Shown: piece by piece, positions 16,574 through 25,212 of the stretch
Layout: every line of letters starts with the position of its first letter
Position numbering within the stretch: the first letter of the stretch is position 1
Translations under genes and position numbers: made by a program
Notes under the pieces: generated by a model
Databases searched by the model: none
What the model was told of the DNA's origin: nothing
What the model saw: only the letters and a program-made list of their open reading frames with translations
DNA from: Rhodospirillaceae bacterium
GTDB lineage: Bacteria; Pseudomonadota; Alphaproteobacteria; Rhodospirillales; Casp-alpha2
Reading direction: 5' to 3'
Length of the DNA stretch: 49,800 bases
NCBI GenBank assembly: GCA_018665815.1
Contig: JABJBP010000037.1
Location: 1 to 49,800, forward strand

Positions 16574-16972
16574 TCAATCGGGCCGCTTGGCGACCATGTC
16601 AATTTCCACAAGTGCGCCCTTGGCCAAGCCGGTGACGCCGACGCAGGTTCTGGCCGGCAGGCGATCAGCCGGAAAATAGGATTTATAGGCATCGTTCATG
16701 GCCGCGTAATCGCGTTCAAACTCAGTAATGAAAACCCGCGCCGACAAGACATGCTCAAGCCCCAAGCCCAGCCCATCCAGGACGATGATCAAATTATCCA
16801 TGACCCGGCGGGTCTGCGCCTCAACGCCGTCAGCCAGGGGTTTGGAATCATCATCAGGATCGGTCGGCATCTGGCCGGTGAGTTGAACCCAGCCATCGGC
16901 CTCAACGGCATGGGAAAACGGCGCCACGTGGGTGGGCGCGGTGGAAAAATTGTGAAAAATGGGCCCGGCCAT
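16574..16972 (-). CDS. RidA-family enamine/imine deaminase
   Basis: 132-residue protein of the Rid (YjgF/YER057c/UK114) family. RidA enzymes hydrolyse reactive enamines and imines produced by PLP enzymes. The family core is visible: G-W-V-Q-L-T-G-Q-M-P-T-D-P (~27-39), a helix Q-T-R-R-V-M-D-N-L-I-I-V-L, then L-P-A-R-T-C-V-G-V (~104-112, with the substrate-binding Arg107) and a terminal L-V-E-I-D-M-V-A (Glu in place). It forms trimers in the family. It is more divergent than archetypal RidA, so an amino-acid or amine catabolism subgroup (Rid2-7) is possible. Start ATG has GGAGAAG upstream. Confidence 0.85.
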   Translation of the reverse strand: MAGPIFHNFSTAPTHVAPFSHAVEADGWVQLTGQMPTDPDDDSKPLADGVEAQTRRVMDNLIIVLDGLGLGLEHVLSARVFITEFERDYAAMNDAYKSYFPADRLPARTCVGVTGLAKGALVEIDMVAKRPD

Positions 16973-17074
16973 GGTTAATCTTCTCCTTGCCTGGGGTGTT
17001 GCGCATCAAACCCGTAGCATGATCAATCAATACCATTCCGGCAACTGGGCTTTTTCGCTTGTCAGAAGGCGCCA

Positions 17075-18004
17075 ATGGCCGCAAAGACATCGCGGAGAGT
17101 TGGATCAACGATGACCGAGACACCTTCCGCCGGAAACCAAAAAACCGGCCTGATTGCCGCCGGCGCGGCTGCCACCAGCCTTGGCGTGGTCACCACCGGC
17201 GCGCGGGTCGCATATGACGCCGGGCTCAGCCCGGCGACGCTGGTGGCGTTTCGGGTGTTGGTCGGCACCGTCGCGGTGATACTGCTTTTGATCGCGCTAA
17301 AGCGGGGTTTCAAAATTGCCCGCGACGCGCGGCGACCCGCCGTCGGCCTCAGCCTCGGCATGATCATGATCGCCTATGGATACATGTCATCGGTGTTCTT
17401 TATCCCGGTGAGTTTGGCGGCGCTTATATTTTATTTCTATCCCATCATTGTCCTGATATTGAGCTCTATTGCGGACCGCACGGTGCCCGGCTTGATCACC
17501 CAAGCCGCCTTCTTCGCCGCGTTCATCGGATTGGCTTTGGCCCTTGGGCCGTCTTTCGACAGCCTTGATTGGCGAGGGCTTTTAGGCGCCGGCATCGCGG
17601 CGATGGGGGCGACAATGGTGATGATCTGCGGCGCTGCGGCGGCCCGGCGCATGGATCCGATCACCCTGACGTTCTATTCACAAATTAGCTCGCTGCCGAT
17701 TGTCCTGGCCGTCATGTATTTTGCCGGGGGACCGGCGCTGCCGGAAGGTGGCGTCGGCTGGGCCGGCCTCGGGTTCGCCGCTGGCGGTTACCTTTTCGGG
17801 ATTATCTTTCAGATGCTGGCGGTGCGCTTCGCTGATCCCACGCCGGTATCGATGATCCACAATCTGGAACCCCTGGTGACGTTGATCATCGCCGCCGTCA
17901 TCCTTGGTGAACGCCTGAGCCCCTTGCAATATGCCGGCGGCGGGCTTGTGCTGGCGGCCGTCATGATTGCCGGGCGCGAAATGGCCGGGCGCGAGCGCAC
18001 TTAA
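17075..18004 (+). CDS. EamA/DMT-superfamily transporter
   Basis: 309-residue inner-membrane transporter with ten predicted helices in two EamA repeats (about 30-155 and 165-300). Features are the N-terminal T-S-L-G-V-V-T-T-G-A-R-V-A-Y-D-A-G-L-S-P-A-T-L-V helix pair and the second-repeat G-G-Y-L-F-G-I-I-F-Q-M-L-A-V-R-F-A-D-P, followed by L-E-P-L-V-T-L-I-I-A-A-V-I-L-G-E, the usual DMT C-terminal motif. The substrate is unknown; members export amino acids, nucleosides or other metabolites. Start ATG at 17075 has GAAGG at 5 nt; ATG 17111 is an alternative. It is divergent from the RidA gene. Confidence 0.85.
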   Translation: MAAKTSRRVGSTMTETPSAGNQKTGLIAAGAAATSLGVVTTGARVAYDAGLSPATLVAFRVLVGTVAVILLLIALKRGFKIARDARRPAVGLSLGMIMIAYGYMSSVFFIPVSLAALIFYFYPIIVLILSSIADRTVPGLITQAAFFAAFIGLALALGPSFDSLDWRGLLGAGIAAMGATMVMICGAAAARRMDPITLTFYSQISSLPIVLAVMYFAGGPALPEGGVGWAGLGFAAGGYLFGIIFQMLAVRFADPTPVSMIHNLEPLVTLIIAAVILGERLSPLQYAGGGLVLAAVMIAGREMAGRERT

Positions 18005-18059
18005 ATTTTAGCCGCCGCAAATGCATCGTCGCGAATAAACTATTCTGCTCGGGATTTGC

Positions 18060-19289
18060 TTAGACGAACTCTTCACTGTCGTACTTAAAGCCGTCCAGGT
18101 CCGTGGTCTGGACCCCTAAGAAAATGGGTTCGGTGCCGGTGCGGTAGATGTTGACCTTGGCATTGTAGACATCACGCGAGCGCCCATGCTTGTCGGTAAT
18201 GGCATAGCGTTTGACGGCGTAGTCGTCATCGCCGTCGCCCTTTTGCGCGCCGGTCAAATAGCATTTGATGTCTTCGACACTTTCGCCCGACAGCTCCAAA
18301 CCTTCGAACTTCGACAGCGTTCCCTGGGTCCGCTCAATGAATTCGACGGTGTTAATGCGCTGCACCCGGCGGGTTTCGCGGTCCGGCATGGGCGCATCGA
18401 AATCACCAACCAGGATTTGCCCGGGCACCGCGCGGTCAATCATCCGCGCCAGTTCAATGGTCACGTCGCCGACGATGTAACTGTATATCGTCGGGCTCAG
18501 GCCTTCCGATTGGAAGAATTCATAGTGTCCGCCCATATGGAAACAGGCCCACAACAGCGGTGTCGTATTGGGGCTCGATTTGGCCCGGGCGATGGCATTG
18601 TCAGCCAACACCAAATGCATGAAGTGATAGAGATTGACGTTGGCTTGAACGCTGCGGTCCCGGTTCCAAATATAATACCCGTCCCCGGTAGTGGTCCGCG
18701 CGAAGCTGATATCCAAATTGCGGCTTAACATTTTGGAATATGCCGAGTTCACGGAATAGCTCAGACTATTCAGTTGAGTAACTTGTTCGAGCGGCGAATA
18801 CAGTGAAAATCCGACAATATCGAACAGCGCAACCGCCCGGTCCTCGACGTAGGAAATCGAGTACCACTGAACAACGGTTTCAATCAACTCCAGGGCCAAA
18901 TCCGTGCCTGGCACAAACGGTAATTCAATTTCTTTTGGCTCGTAGCCGGTCATTTGCGCTAGGTGCTCGAGGCCACCGGGGGTGACCTGTTTGGCGTTGG
19001 CGATAACTTCTTCCATGAAATTGACCGGCTGCAGACCAAGTGCCGACGATCCTGCGGCTTCGGCCTCTTCGCGAAATTGGCTATCGAATTCGCTGATTTT
19101 ATAGTGCGGGATGACTAAAACCTGCATACCGCGCGCCTTGGCTGCCCAGACCAGTATCAGATTCCGTCCAAGCCCCCAAAGCGTGTGCAATTCCTGATCA
19201 AGCACATCCAACCAGTCACGATGCTGGTCACTAGCGTCCTCGCGGACATTGGGATTGAAAACCCGGGGAATGCGGAGATCGTCAGCCAT
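18060..19289 (-). CDS. Class III nucleotidyl cyclase-like protein
   Basis: 409-residue soluble protein. An N-terminal ~150-residue helical region of unknown type precedes a domain that looks like a class III adenylyl/guanylyl cyclase: V-A-L-F-D-I-V-G-F-S-L-Y-S-P (~158-171, first metal Asp in F-D-I-V-G-F-S) and A-R-T-T-T-G-D-G-Y-Y-I-W-N-R (~205-218, second Asp in G-D-G). Later purine- and transition-state-binding residues cannot be assigned with confidence; a V-G-D-V-T-I-E-L-A-R segment at ~280 fits the usual position of the family's helix. The C-terminal ~90 residues are extra. A cyclic-nucleotide phosphodiesterase-like gene occurs at 45.6 kb. No signal or membrane segment. Activity is unproven. 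Confidence 0.7.
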   Translation of the reverse strand: MADDLRIPRVFNPNVREDASDQHRDWLDVLDQELHTLWGLGRNLILVWAAKARGMQVLVIPHYKISEFDSQFREEAEAAGSSALGLQPVNFMEEVIANAKQVTPGGLEHLAQMTGYEPKEIELPFVPGTDLALELIETVVQWYSISYVEDRAVALFDIVGFSLYSPLEQVTQLNSLSYSVNSAYSKMLSRNLDISFARTTTGDGYYIWNRDRSVQANVNLYHFMHLVLADNAIARAKSSPNTTPLLWACFHMGGHYEFFQSEGLSPTIYSYIVGDVTIELARMIDRAVPGQILVGDFDAPMPDRETRRVQRINTVEFIERTQGTLSKFEGLELSGESVEDIKCYLTGAQKGDGDDDYAVKRYAITDKHGRSRDVYNAKVNIYRTGTEPIFLGVQTTDLDGFKYDSEEFV

Positions 19290-19377
19290 GGGGCGGTCTT
19301 ACCGCTTCAACGTTCAACGGAACAAGTGCTGCCCGACGTTGAATGGCACGCCATCAATTTCACAGCGAAGTTAAATT

Positions 19378-19746
19378 TCAGGCTGCTTCCTGAGACGAAG
19401 GCTTGGATGCCGCGCCGGGGTCCTTGCTACAGAACAATTCGTACAGCAAACCAATAACCTGCTGGGCCTCCTCGGAAGCCAGATGATAGTAAATTTGCTT
19501 TGATTCGCGCCGCGTCCCGACAAGCTTTTCAGTCCGCAGACGGGCTAGCTGTTGGGACAGCGTCGGTTGGCGAATTCCAAGGATTTCTTCAAGCTCGCCG
19601 ACGTTCTTTTCGCCGTCCGCCAATGTACAAAGAATGACCAAACGGTTCTCATTGGCGAGCGCCTTAAGAAACTGGCTGGCCAGTTTGGCGTTGGTATATA
19701 CATCTTCCAAAGACATGGTTTCGGTCGGTGCAGCCATGGCTCTCAT
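19378..19746 (-). CDS. ArsR-family regulator with BigR/SqrR-type cysteine pair
   Basis: 122-residue winged-helix repressor. The recognition region is G-I-R-Q-P-T-L-S-Q-Q-L-A-R-L-R (57-71), followed by the wing R-R-E-S-K-Q-I-Y-Y-H-L (79-89). The only two cysteines, Cys40 (V-I-L-C-T-L) and Cys106 (Y-E-L-F-C), are 66 residues apart, the same spacing as Cys41/Cys107 of SqrR and Cys42/Cys108 of BigR, whose tetrasulfide bridge senses sulfane sulfur. The alpha3 metal box C-V-C of arsenic or cadmium sensors is absent. A persulfide sensor controlling sulfur genes is therefore the best reading. Targets are unknown; a promoter with TATTC/GAATA-type sequence lies directly upstream. An in-frame ATG three codons later is an alternative start. 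Confidence 0.85.
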   Translation of the reverse strand: MRAMAAPTETMSLEDVYTNAKLASQFLKALANENRLVILCTLADGEKNVGELEEILGIRQPTLSQQLARLRTEKLVGTRRESKQIYYHLASEEAQQVIGLLYELFCSKDPGAASKPSSQEAA

Positions 19747-19808
19747 CCATTCTTCTCGTGTACGATCGTCAAATCAGCGCAACTACTTCGATATTCCGAT
19801 TCGCTGTT

Positions 19809-19837
19809 AGTTTATTATAATCGAATAGAAATGTAAA
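19809..19837 (-). promoter_or_regulatory. Promoter-like sequence for the ArsR gene
   Basis: On the minus strand TTTACA (19837-19832) and TAAACT (19814-19809) are 17 bp apart. TATTCGATTATAATA, a partly symmetrical AT-rich segment, fills the spacer and could be an autoregulatory operator. Judged by eye; the whole gap 19747-19998 is AT-rich and has no other gene. Confidence 0.4.
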
Positions 19838-19998
19838 TTGAACCATATTACATTTTAATTTTGTATTTATAAGGTAACTGAACAATAACCAACAAAGCGA
19901 TTTCAAACTTTTCAAAATAACAGGGAGAATTTGACCCACCCCGGAGCATCAACGATAACTGGCGTGAATGGTAAAGGTGGCGAAAAGCCTGACGCTTT

Positions 19999-21009
19999 AT
20001 GCTCCGAATTGAATTTCCCGTCGGCGACGATAATGAATGGACGGACCGCGTGGCCACCCACGAAGGTCTCAGTCTTTTGCAATGTGGTGAGTATGGGGCG
20101 ACGAAGGCAGCGCTCGATGGATGGCGAGTCGAACGCGGCATCTTCATCGCAAACGGCGATGAGGTGGGCGCATTCCAAGCGCTGATCAAGCGCTTGCCGA
20201 TCTTCGGAGGTGGTTTGGCATGGGTCAATCGAGGCCCCCTCGCCTTAAACGCCAACACGGATACCATAGAAAACCACAATAAAATGCTGGCGGCTCTCAA
20301 GGCACATTACGCCCAGCAACTCGGATATTATTTGCGCATTGCACCAAACATCCCAGCGGAAGACCCACCGGCTGAAACCACGGCGCCGATGGGATTCGCG
20401 CTGGCCGGCTCAGATGGCTGGGCATCGGCGATCATTGATCTGACACAATCCGAGGAACAATTGCGCGCCGCACTGCGTGGCAATTGGCGCAGCACGTTGA
20501 ACAAGGCCGAACGTGCGGGAATGAAAATCAGGACCGCCACCGAGGGCGCCGGCTTTGATGAATTTGTCGGCAGCTATCAGTCGTTCATTGACGGCCGCGC
20601 CATAACCACCAGTGTCACGCCGGCATTGATCGAAAATCTGCAAACCCGGCTCTCGCCGGAGAACAAACTTAGTGCCTATCTCGCCCACGACAACGGAAAG
20701 CTTGTCGCGGGCATCTTGATCGCCCGGTTTGGCCAGGCCGCAGAATATCTCGCCGCCAGTTCGACGGATGCAGGTCGGCGTGCCGGCGCCGGGCAAATAT
20801 TGTTGTGGCGGGCAATCCTCGACGCCAAAGCGGAGGGGCGGATGCGCTTCGATGTCGGCGGCATGGATCCGGACCTCACACCACCCGGCATTTTCAAATT
20901 CAAACAAGGTCTCGGCGGCACGCCTTACCGCCTGGCGCGGGAAATCGAAACCCTGGGTGGCCATCCCTTATCACGGCTGGTCCGCTGGCGAGTCAGGCGG
21001 GCGCGCTGA
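19999..21009 (+). CDS. FemAB-like aminoacyl/acyltransferase
   Basis: 336-residue cytosolic protein with the double-GNAT plan of the FemABX/peptidyltransferase family. The N-terminal half has Y-G-A-T-K-A-A-L-D-G-W and I-F-G-G-G-L-A-W-V-N-R-G-P (~72-84, a family hallmark around the first GNAT fold). The second half has L-R-G-N-W-R-S-T-L-N-K-A-E-R-A-G (~155-170, the K-x-R-N-x-x-R-K-A-x-k type motif), L-A-A-S-S-T-D-A-G-R-R-A-G-A-G-Q-I-L-L-W, and the C-terminal F-D-V-G-G-M-D-P ... G-I-F-K-F-K-Q-G-L-G-G. Members transfer amino acids to peptidoglycan or act on exopolysaccharide and lipids. No coiled-coil tRNA arm is seen. Its end overlaps the convergent GST gene by 17 bp. Confidence 0.78.
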   Translation: MLRIEFPVGDDNEWTDRVATHEGLSLLQCGEYGATKAALDGWRVERGIFIANGDEVGAFQALIKRLPIFGGGLAWVNRGPLALNANTDTIENHNKMLAALKAHYAQQLGYYLRIAPNIPAEDPPAETTAPMGFALAGSDGWASAIIDLTQSEEQLRAALRGNWRSTLNKAERAGMKIRTATEGAGFDEFVGSYQSFIDGRAITTSVTPALIENLQTRLSPENKLSAYLAHDNGKLVAGILIARFGQAAEYLAASSTDAGRRAGAGQILLWRAILDAKAEGRMRFDVGGMDPDLTPPGIFKFKQGLGGTPYRLAREIETLGGHPLSRLVRWRVRRAR

Positions 21010-21676
21010 GACCCATTTCATCGGCCCGTGCGATCATCCGTTCGCGCCATGAGAAGACCGGATCATCGGGCGCAAGAACGTCAAATTCACTGGTCAATCG
21101 GGCCCACTGCAGGCTGCCGAAAACAATATAATCGCCGTAAGCCGGCGTTTTGCCACAAATGTATTCCCGGTCCAAAAGATGCGCGCGTAATGCCGCCAGA
21201 CCGTTCGCCCGAAAATCACCAATGGATTGATCGCGTCCGGCTTGAAGCTCTTCCAGCGTTCCGCCGTAGCGTTCCTCGCGGGTCGGACGAAAGAAGGCTT
21301 GGTCTTGGACATCGAGGCGTTGGTATACATCAAAAATGATGAATGTCATTAATTGACGATGCAGGCCGTCCATCCATTCATTGGTCTGCTTCGCCAAAAG
21401 CCGCCCCTCAGGACCCGGAAACAACGCTGGCGCATCGCTATAGGTATCTTCCAGGTATTCAGCGATGTTCCAACTGTCGTGGACCACCGTACCCCCGTCA
21501 TCAAGCACCGGCACTTTTTCCTGGCCTGAAAACTCAAGCTTGTACTTTTCCGTAAAACGCACCGGTTCGGTCGTAAAATCCAATCCCTTATGGCCAAGCG
21601 CCATCTTGGTCCGCCAGCAGTAAGGGCTGAACCGCCGATCATCGGCGCCGCAAAGATCGAAAAGAATTCGGCTCAT
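20993..21676 (-). CDS. Glutathione S-transferase family protein
   Basis: 227-residue GST. The thioredoxin-fold N-terminus runs from M-S-R-I-L-F-D-L-C-G with Y-C-W-R-T-K-M-A-L-G-H-K-G-L (~18-31) and the cis-Pro region E-K-V-P-V-L-D-D-G (~52-60), then D-S-W-N-I-A-E-Y-L-E-D-T-Y (~66-78, glutathione gamma-Glu binding). The helical C-terminal domain has A-Y-G-D-Y-I-V-F-G-S-L-Q-W-A (~190-203, where the N-capping D is kept). This pattern resembles the beta-etherase-like (LigE/LigF) branch. Start ATG at 21676, with GATTGGTTG upstream. It ends inside the convergent FemAB-like gene and starts 13 bp after the DsrE-like gene's stop, so the two minus-strand genes may be co-transcribed. Confidence 0.85.
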   Translation of the reverse strand: MSRILFDLCGADDRRFSPYCWRTKMALGHKGLDFTTEPVRFTEKYKLEFSGQEKVPVLDDGGTVVHDSWNIAEYLEDTYSDAPALFPGPEGRLLAKQTNEWMDGLHRQLMTFIIFDVYQRLDVQDQAFFRPTREERYGGTLEELQAGRDQSIGDFRANGLAALRAHLLDREYICGKTPAYGDYIVFGSLQWARLTSEFDVLAPDDPVFSWRERMIARADEMGLSAPA

Positions 21677-21689
21677 CAACCAATCGCCT

Positions 21690-22136
21690 TCATGGACGCA
21701 CGTAAATCCAGCCCTGCAGTTGACGTTCAACAATCTCGGCGATTCCCGCCGTGACGTGTTTGACGCCAGGGATCAATTCGTCCGGTGACCGCTGCGTCGC
21801 CGTCATCGTGTTGCCACAACCAATGAATTCAATTTCATATTTCAGGTGGCTTTCGATCCGTTCGCGTGCCGGCGAGCCTTTCTTATAGAACGCTTTCATC
21901 CCGTCCCCATACCCGACGATAGCAATTTTGACGTTATCGATACCGTAAAACTTCTGCAGATTGATCGCGTTCCACAGCACATTGTTCATGTCTTTAGGGT
22001 CACCACTTGTCAGTTGCAGCATGATCTTGCGCGGATTATCGAAATCCGGTTTCGGATCGGCGAGTTGCGTCTCGGCGCCGGCCGGGGCGGCCACACCAGC
22101 ACATATAAGAAATATGGATAATACGATGATCCGCAT
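21690..22136 (-). CDS. Secreted DsrE-family protein
   Basis: 148-residue DsrE/DsrF-like protein with an N-terminal signal peptide (M-R-I-I-V-L-S-I-F-L-I-C-A-G-V-A-A-P-A-G-A-E, cleavage after A-G-A), so it is probably periplasmic. The DsrE fold follows: R-K-I-M-L-Q-L-T-S-G-D-P (~37-48), N-V-L-W-N-A-I-N-L-Q-K-F-Y, V-K-I-A-I-V-G-Y-G-D-G-M, and F-I-G-C-G-N-T-M (~105-112). Its single Cys in the mature chain lies where DsrE-like sulfur carriers hold their reactive Cys. It could bind or relay sulfane sulfur outside the cytosol. It is upstream of a GST on the same strand and ~2 kb from a SqrR-like regulator. Start ATG follows GGGAGCC. Confidence 0.8.
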   Translation of the reverse strand: MRIIVLSIFLICAGVAAPAGAETQLADPKPDFDNPRKIMLQLTSGDPKDMNNVLWNAINLQKFYGIDNVKIAIVGYGDGMKAFYKKGSPARERIESHLKYEIEFIGCGNTMTATQRSPDELIPGVKHVTAGIAEIVERQLQGWIYVRP

Positions 22137-22352
22137 GACCGGCTCCCTTTGATGAATGACGATGTCGTGTAGATCATAGACCGATGCCACGCCGTGGACA
22201 CCTGTCTCGCGTAGGTTTGATCACCAATTCTCAACCGTGACATACTCGCGCAGTCGCGATTATGAAAATGAGCTCAACATAGTCGCTCGTTGAACTGCGC
22301 CGACGCATGTAAGCCAGACGAACGTGACGAGCCTGAGGAACGATGCGCCGCC

Positions 22353-23927
22353 ATGAATTTGTTCAACCGCTTGAGTGATACGGATAAACCCATATCAGCC
22401 ATCGACTGGTACATTATCGCCGGATTTGGGTTTATCGGATTCATTGAGTTCCTGGATTGGCCATACGCTATTTTCGGCGGTGACGCGGGCGTATACGCTG
22501 ACCTCGCGGCCGGTTGGATGTGGCCTGAGCGCTATGGTGGCGACCCACTTATCGGCGATCCGGCATCCTCTGGTCCCTATATCACCATAATCATCGTTCC
22601 GATTTTGATGGCCATGTCGGTCATTTTCGATAATCCCATTTTTGCGGCATTTGTATTGATTATTCCGCTTATATGTTTGCAAGGGAGCGGGTTGTATTTC
22701 CTTGGCAGGTATGTGTTCGGAACACGCCTGCAAGGGTTCGCACTGGCGTGCGCCACGCTGGTCGCCGTTCCCCACACGGATTGGCAACTCTACTCGACTG
22801 TTCTGCCCAGGTTCATATTCCAGGCCTATTTCCCATTCCTGTTACTGGCATTCCTGCATTGGGCGCCGAAGCCGAAGAACTGGATTTGGCTTATGGCCGG
22901 TGCCGGACTTGGATTTTATATCGATCCCGTCAGCGCACCACCTGTCGGTTTCGCATGTTGCATGAGCTTGTTTGCCTTTTATCCGCACGCCACTGGACGG
23001 TGGAGAATATTTGGCCGCCAAATTGGATCTGGTTTTGCATTCCTCGCGATCAGCATCCCCTTCGCACTCGCCTATAAAATTTTTGCCGGCACCATGGAAG
23101 CGGTATCCTTTGCGGACGCTACGGTCGCCCGACAATCGCTGGGTTACACCTATTACGGTATTTTCAATTGGCTATCTCACGGGTACGGGAATTGGATCGC
23201 TTTATCCGTGGTCATCGGGGGCGCTGCGGGTTTTGCCGCGACCTGGTATTTTGAACCTCATCGCCGGGCCCAAATGAAATTCTTTGCCGCATGGCTGGGC
23301 GGTCTGTGGTTTGTGGCGGTGCCGCTGGTTTGGTTGGAAAGTGAACTGGCAGCGTCCCTGGAATATCAGGCCCTCCTTACTCAAGCCATTGGTGGTACGC
23401 GCTATACGATCCCTATTGCCTTGCTGTTTTTGGTAAACGGTCTGTTCATTGTTGGCGGTCGGGTGAACTTTGGACCTGCGGCTAAGCATTCACCGATTGC
23501 CGTATTGTCCAATGGCGGTGCTGTGTTGAGCATCATATTTATGTTGATTTTCACACACAGCGTTAAATTCTACGGCCATCAGCCATGGCTCACTCATTGG
23601 TATCAGTTTGTGCCGTTTCTGCGCACCACGCATTGCTGGGTACACGGTGACCCGCTTTGCGCCCGAAATGATGTTCAGCTGATTTTTGAACCGCTTGATT
23701 TTCTGCGCAATAACATTGAACCGAACACACCGGTCCTGCCGTTACTCTCTCCCACCCGCACGCCTGACTCCCAGAACGGAATGTCGAGTGCTATCCGACA
23801 CTATGCCCGCCTGCCGGTGGTATACAACGATAACGATTTCGGTCCGTTGCTCCTCTATGGCACGCGGAAAGGTTCGTATGGTTGGCGGGAATGGCAGAAA
23901 ATTAATCGGCAGGTCCAAGGCCTTTGA
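22353..23927 (+). CDS. Polytopic membrane protein, possibly GT-C-like
   Basis: 524-residue protein with about ten hydrophobic segments, not firmly recognised. After a cytosolic ~15 residues the first helix (W-Y-I-I-A-G-F-G-F-I-G-F-I-E-F-L) leads to a loop with F-G-G-D-A-G-V-Y-A-D-L-A-A-G (~44-57). An acidic motif after the first helix is typical of GT-C glycosyltransferases that use lipid-linked sugars. The C-terminal ~90 residues are soluble, with C-W-V-H-G-D-P-L-C. No partner gene is adjacent. Start ATG taken as the one giving the hydrophobic N-terminus; GAGGAA is 12 nt away. The GT-C idea is weak inference; membrane topology is clear. The 221-bp gap after it holds no complete gene. Confidence 0.7.
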   Translation: MNLFNRLSDTDKPISAIDWYIIAGFGFIGFIEFLDWPYAIFGGDAGVYADLAAGWMWPERYGGDPLIGDPASSGPYITIIIVPILMAMSVIFDNPIFAAFVLIIPLICLQGSGLYFLGRYVFGTRLQGFALACATLVAVPHTDWQLYSTVLPRFIFQAYFPFLLLAFLHWAPKPKNWIWLMAGAGLGFYIDPVSAPPVGFACCMSLFAFYPHATGRWRIFGRQIGSGFAFLAISIPFALAYKIFAGTMEAVSFADATVARQSLGYTYYGIFNWLSHGYGNWIALSVVIGGAAGFAATWYFEPHRRAQMKFFAAWLGGLWFVAVPLVWLESELAASLEYQALLTQAIGGTRYTIPIALLFLVNGLFIVGGRVNFGPAAKHSPIAVLSNGGAVLSIIFMLIFTHSVKFYGHQPWLTHWYQFVPFLRTTHCWVHGDPLCARNDVQLIFEPLDFLRNNIEPNTPVLPLLSPTRTPDSQNGMSSAIRHYARLPVVYNDNDFGPLLLYGTRKGSYGWREWQKINRQVQGL

Positions 23928-24148
23928 ACAATCAAATCAGTCTCGGAGAAAACCAAGTCGGCAATCGAATTGGCGAATAGTTTAAGCGCGAAGCTGCTGA
24001 TCATCGATTTTCCCATTGCCACCGCCGCCCTTGGTAAGGGCAATGCTGTCGTGTTCCAAAACGCGCGCTTCAAAATAATTGCTATTGGCAAATCTATATA
24101 AACCGCAAGTTCTCCACTCACATCCACCCTATTGAGGAATGCCAGATT

Positions 24149-24658
24149 ATGACCGATTCCGCGACATACATCCGCTGGGCCCGCCCGGGTGACGTGAGCG
24201 ATATTCTGCGACTAATCAAGGGGCTCGCGGCCTATGAAAACGAACCTGAGACGTCAGTAAAAACCACCGAGGCGGATTTGCTGCGCGACGGGTTCGGCGA
24301 CACGCGGCGCTTCGAATGCCTGATCGCGGAACTGGACGGCGCCGTTGTCGGCTTTGCCCTGTTTTTTGCCAATTACTCAACATGGGAAGGCCGGGCCGGA
24401 ATCTATCTGGAAGACCTTTATGTGGATACGGCGGCCCGCGGCCATGGCCTTGGTCAAGCGCTGATGACGGCCTTGGCGGCCGTCGCCAAGGAACGCGACT
24501 GCGACCGAATTGATCTGGCGGTATTGGACTGGAATCCGACCCGGGATTTCTATCACGCCATCGATTGCCAACACATGGACGAATGGTTGCCCTATCGACT
24601 ATCCGGTGACGCGATTGGGACATTGGCGGCGCAAGCCCAACCGATTGCGCCTGCCTAA
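24149..24658 (+). CDS. GNAT acetyltransferase, diamine/spermidine-acetyltransferase-like
   Basis: 169-residue GNAT enzyme with the SAT1-type pattern: I-L-R-L-I-K-G-L-A-A-Y-E-N-E-P-E (~18-33, the L-I-x-x-L-A-x-Y-E motif of polyamine acetyltransferases), L-F-F-A-N-Y-S-T-W-E-G-R-A-G-I-Y-L-E-D-L-Y-V (~71-92), then R-G-H-G-L-G-Q-A-L (acetyl-CoA pyrophosphate loop, ~97-105) and L-D-W-N-P-T-R-D-F-Y. The usual G-A of N-x-x-A-I-x-F-Y-x-x-x-G-A is Asp-Cys here. It likely acetylates a small polyamine or amino acid. It stands alone upstream of a convergent membrane protein gene. Confidence 0.83.
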   Translation: MTDSATYIRWARPGDVSDILRLIKGLAAYENEPETSVKTTEADLLRDGFGDTRRFECLIAELDGAVVGFALFFANYSTWEGRAGIYLEDLYVDTAARGHGLGQALMTALAAVAKERDCDRIDLAVLDWNPTRDFYHAIDCQHMDEWLPYRLSGDAIGTLAAQAQPIAPA

Positions 24659-24702
24659 AACACCCTGCCGCCGGCCCTGGCAGAGCGATGTGGTTAGGCA
24701 CC

Positions 24703-25032
24703 TCAATCCTTGTCGAAAAGATCCCGCCGGTTCAAATCCCTGAGACTGAGAAACACCAAAGGCAGCGAGGCGATCCCTGCGCCGACAAAAATCGGCTCAT
24801 GGAGCACCAGTCCGCCGACCATGAAGGCCAGGCCCGCGCAGGCGATAATTTTCGGCGGCATGGTCCGGTCGCGAGCGGAAATTTTGTTGGAAAAATCCCG
24901 GTACGCCAGCAGTGCCTTGTTGAGATTGGCCGAGACCAACAACAAGGCAATCACGCCTAACGCCGCCATGCCGAAGTACAGTGCGTAATTCAACCCCTGC
25001 CAAAGCAGTTCGCTGATACTTGAGTGCTCCAT
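24703..25032 (-). CDS. Small membrane protein, unknown
   Basis: 109 residues from the ATG at 25032, where GGTGG lies 6 nt upstream; an ATG at 25125 would add 31 very basic residues. Three hydrophobic segments: [36 protein letters not shown] and [16 protein letters not shown]. It ends in a charged tail (N-R-R-D-L-F-D-K-D). No family recognised. It is divergent from sat with ~180 bp between starts, so it may share a regulatory region with it; no functional link is visible. Confidence 0.6.
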   Translation of the reverse strand: MEHSSISELLWQGLNYALYFGMAALGVIALLLVSANLNKALLAYRDFSNKISARDRTMPPKIIACAGLAFMVGGLVLHEPIFVGAGIASLPLVFLSLRDLNRRDLFDKD

Positions 25033-25212
25033 CGTCCACCGATCGATCCTGCGTTCGCGGCCGAGAGTACGGGCGCGGCGCTTGAATTGAAATGGCCTGC
25101 GCCAAACGCTTTTCAGAACGCTCATGGCACATTAGATTATCGCCGCGACGAGCGCCCTGAAAATCAGCGCCCGCTCGATTATTTCAGCGAACACAAAAGG
25201 AAGTGCCTGATC

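Noticed and set aside
23997-24110. Minus-strand frame ending ...G-G-G-G-N-G-K-I-D-D-Q-Q-L-R-A
   Set aside because: Looks slightly protein-like but has no start codon before an in-frame stop; at most a remnant.
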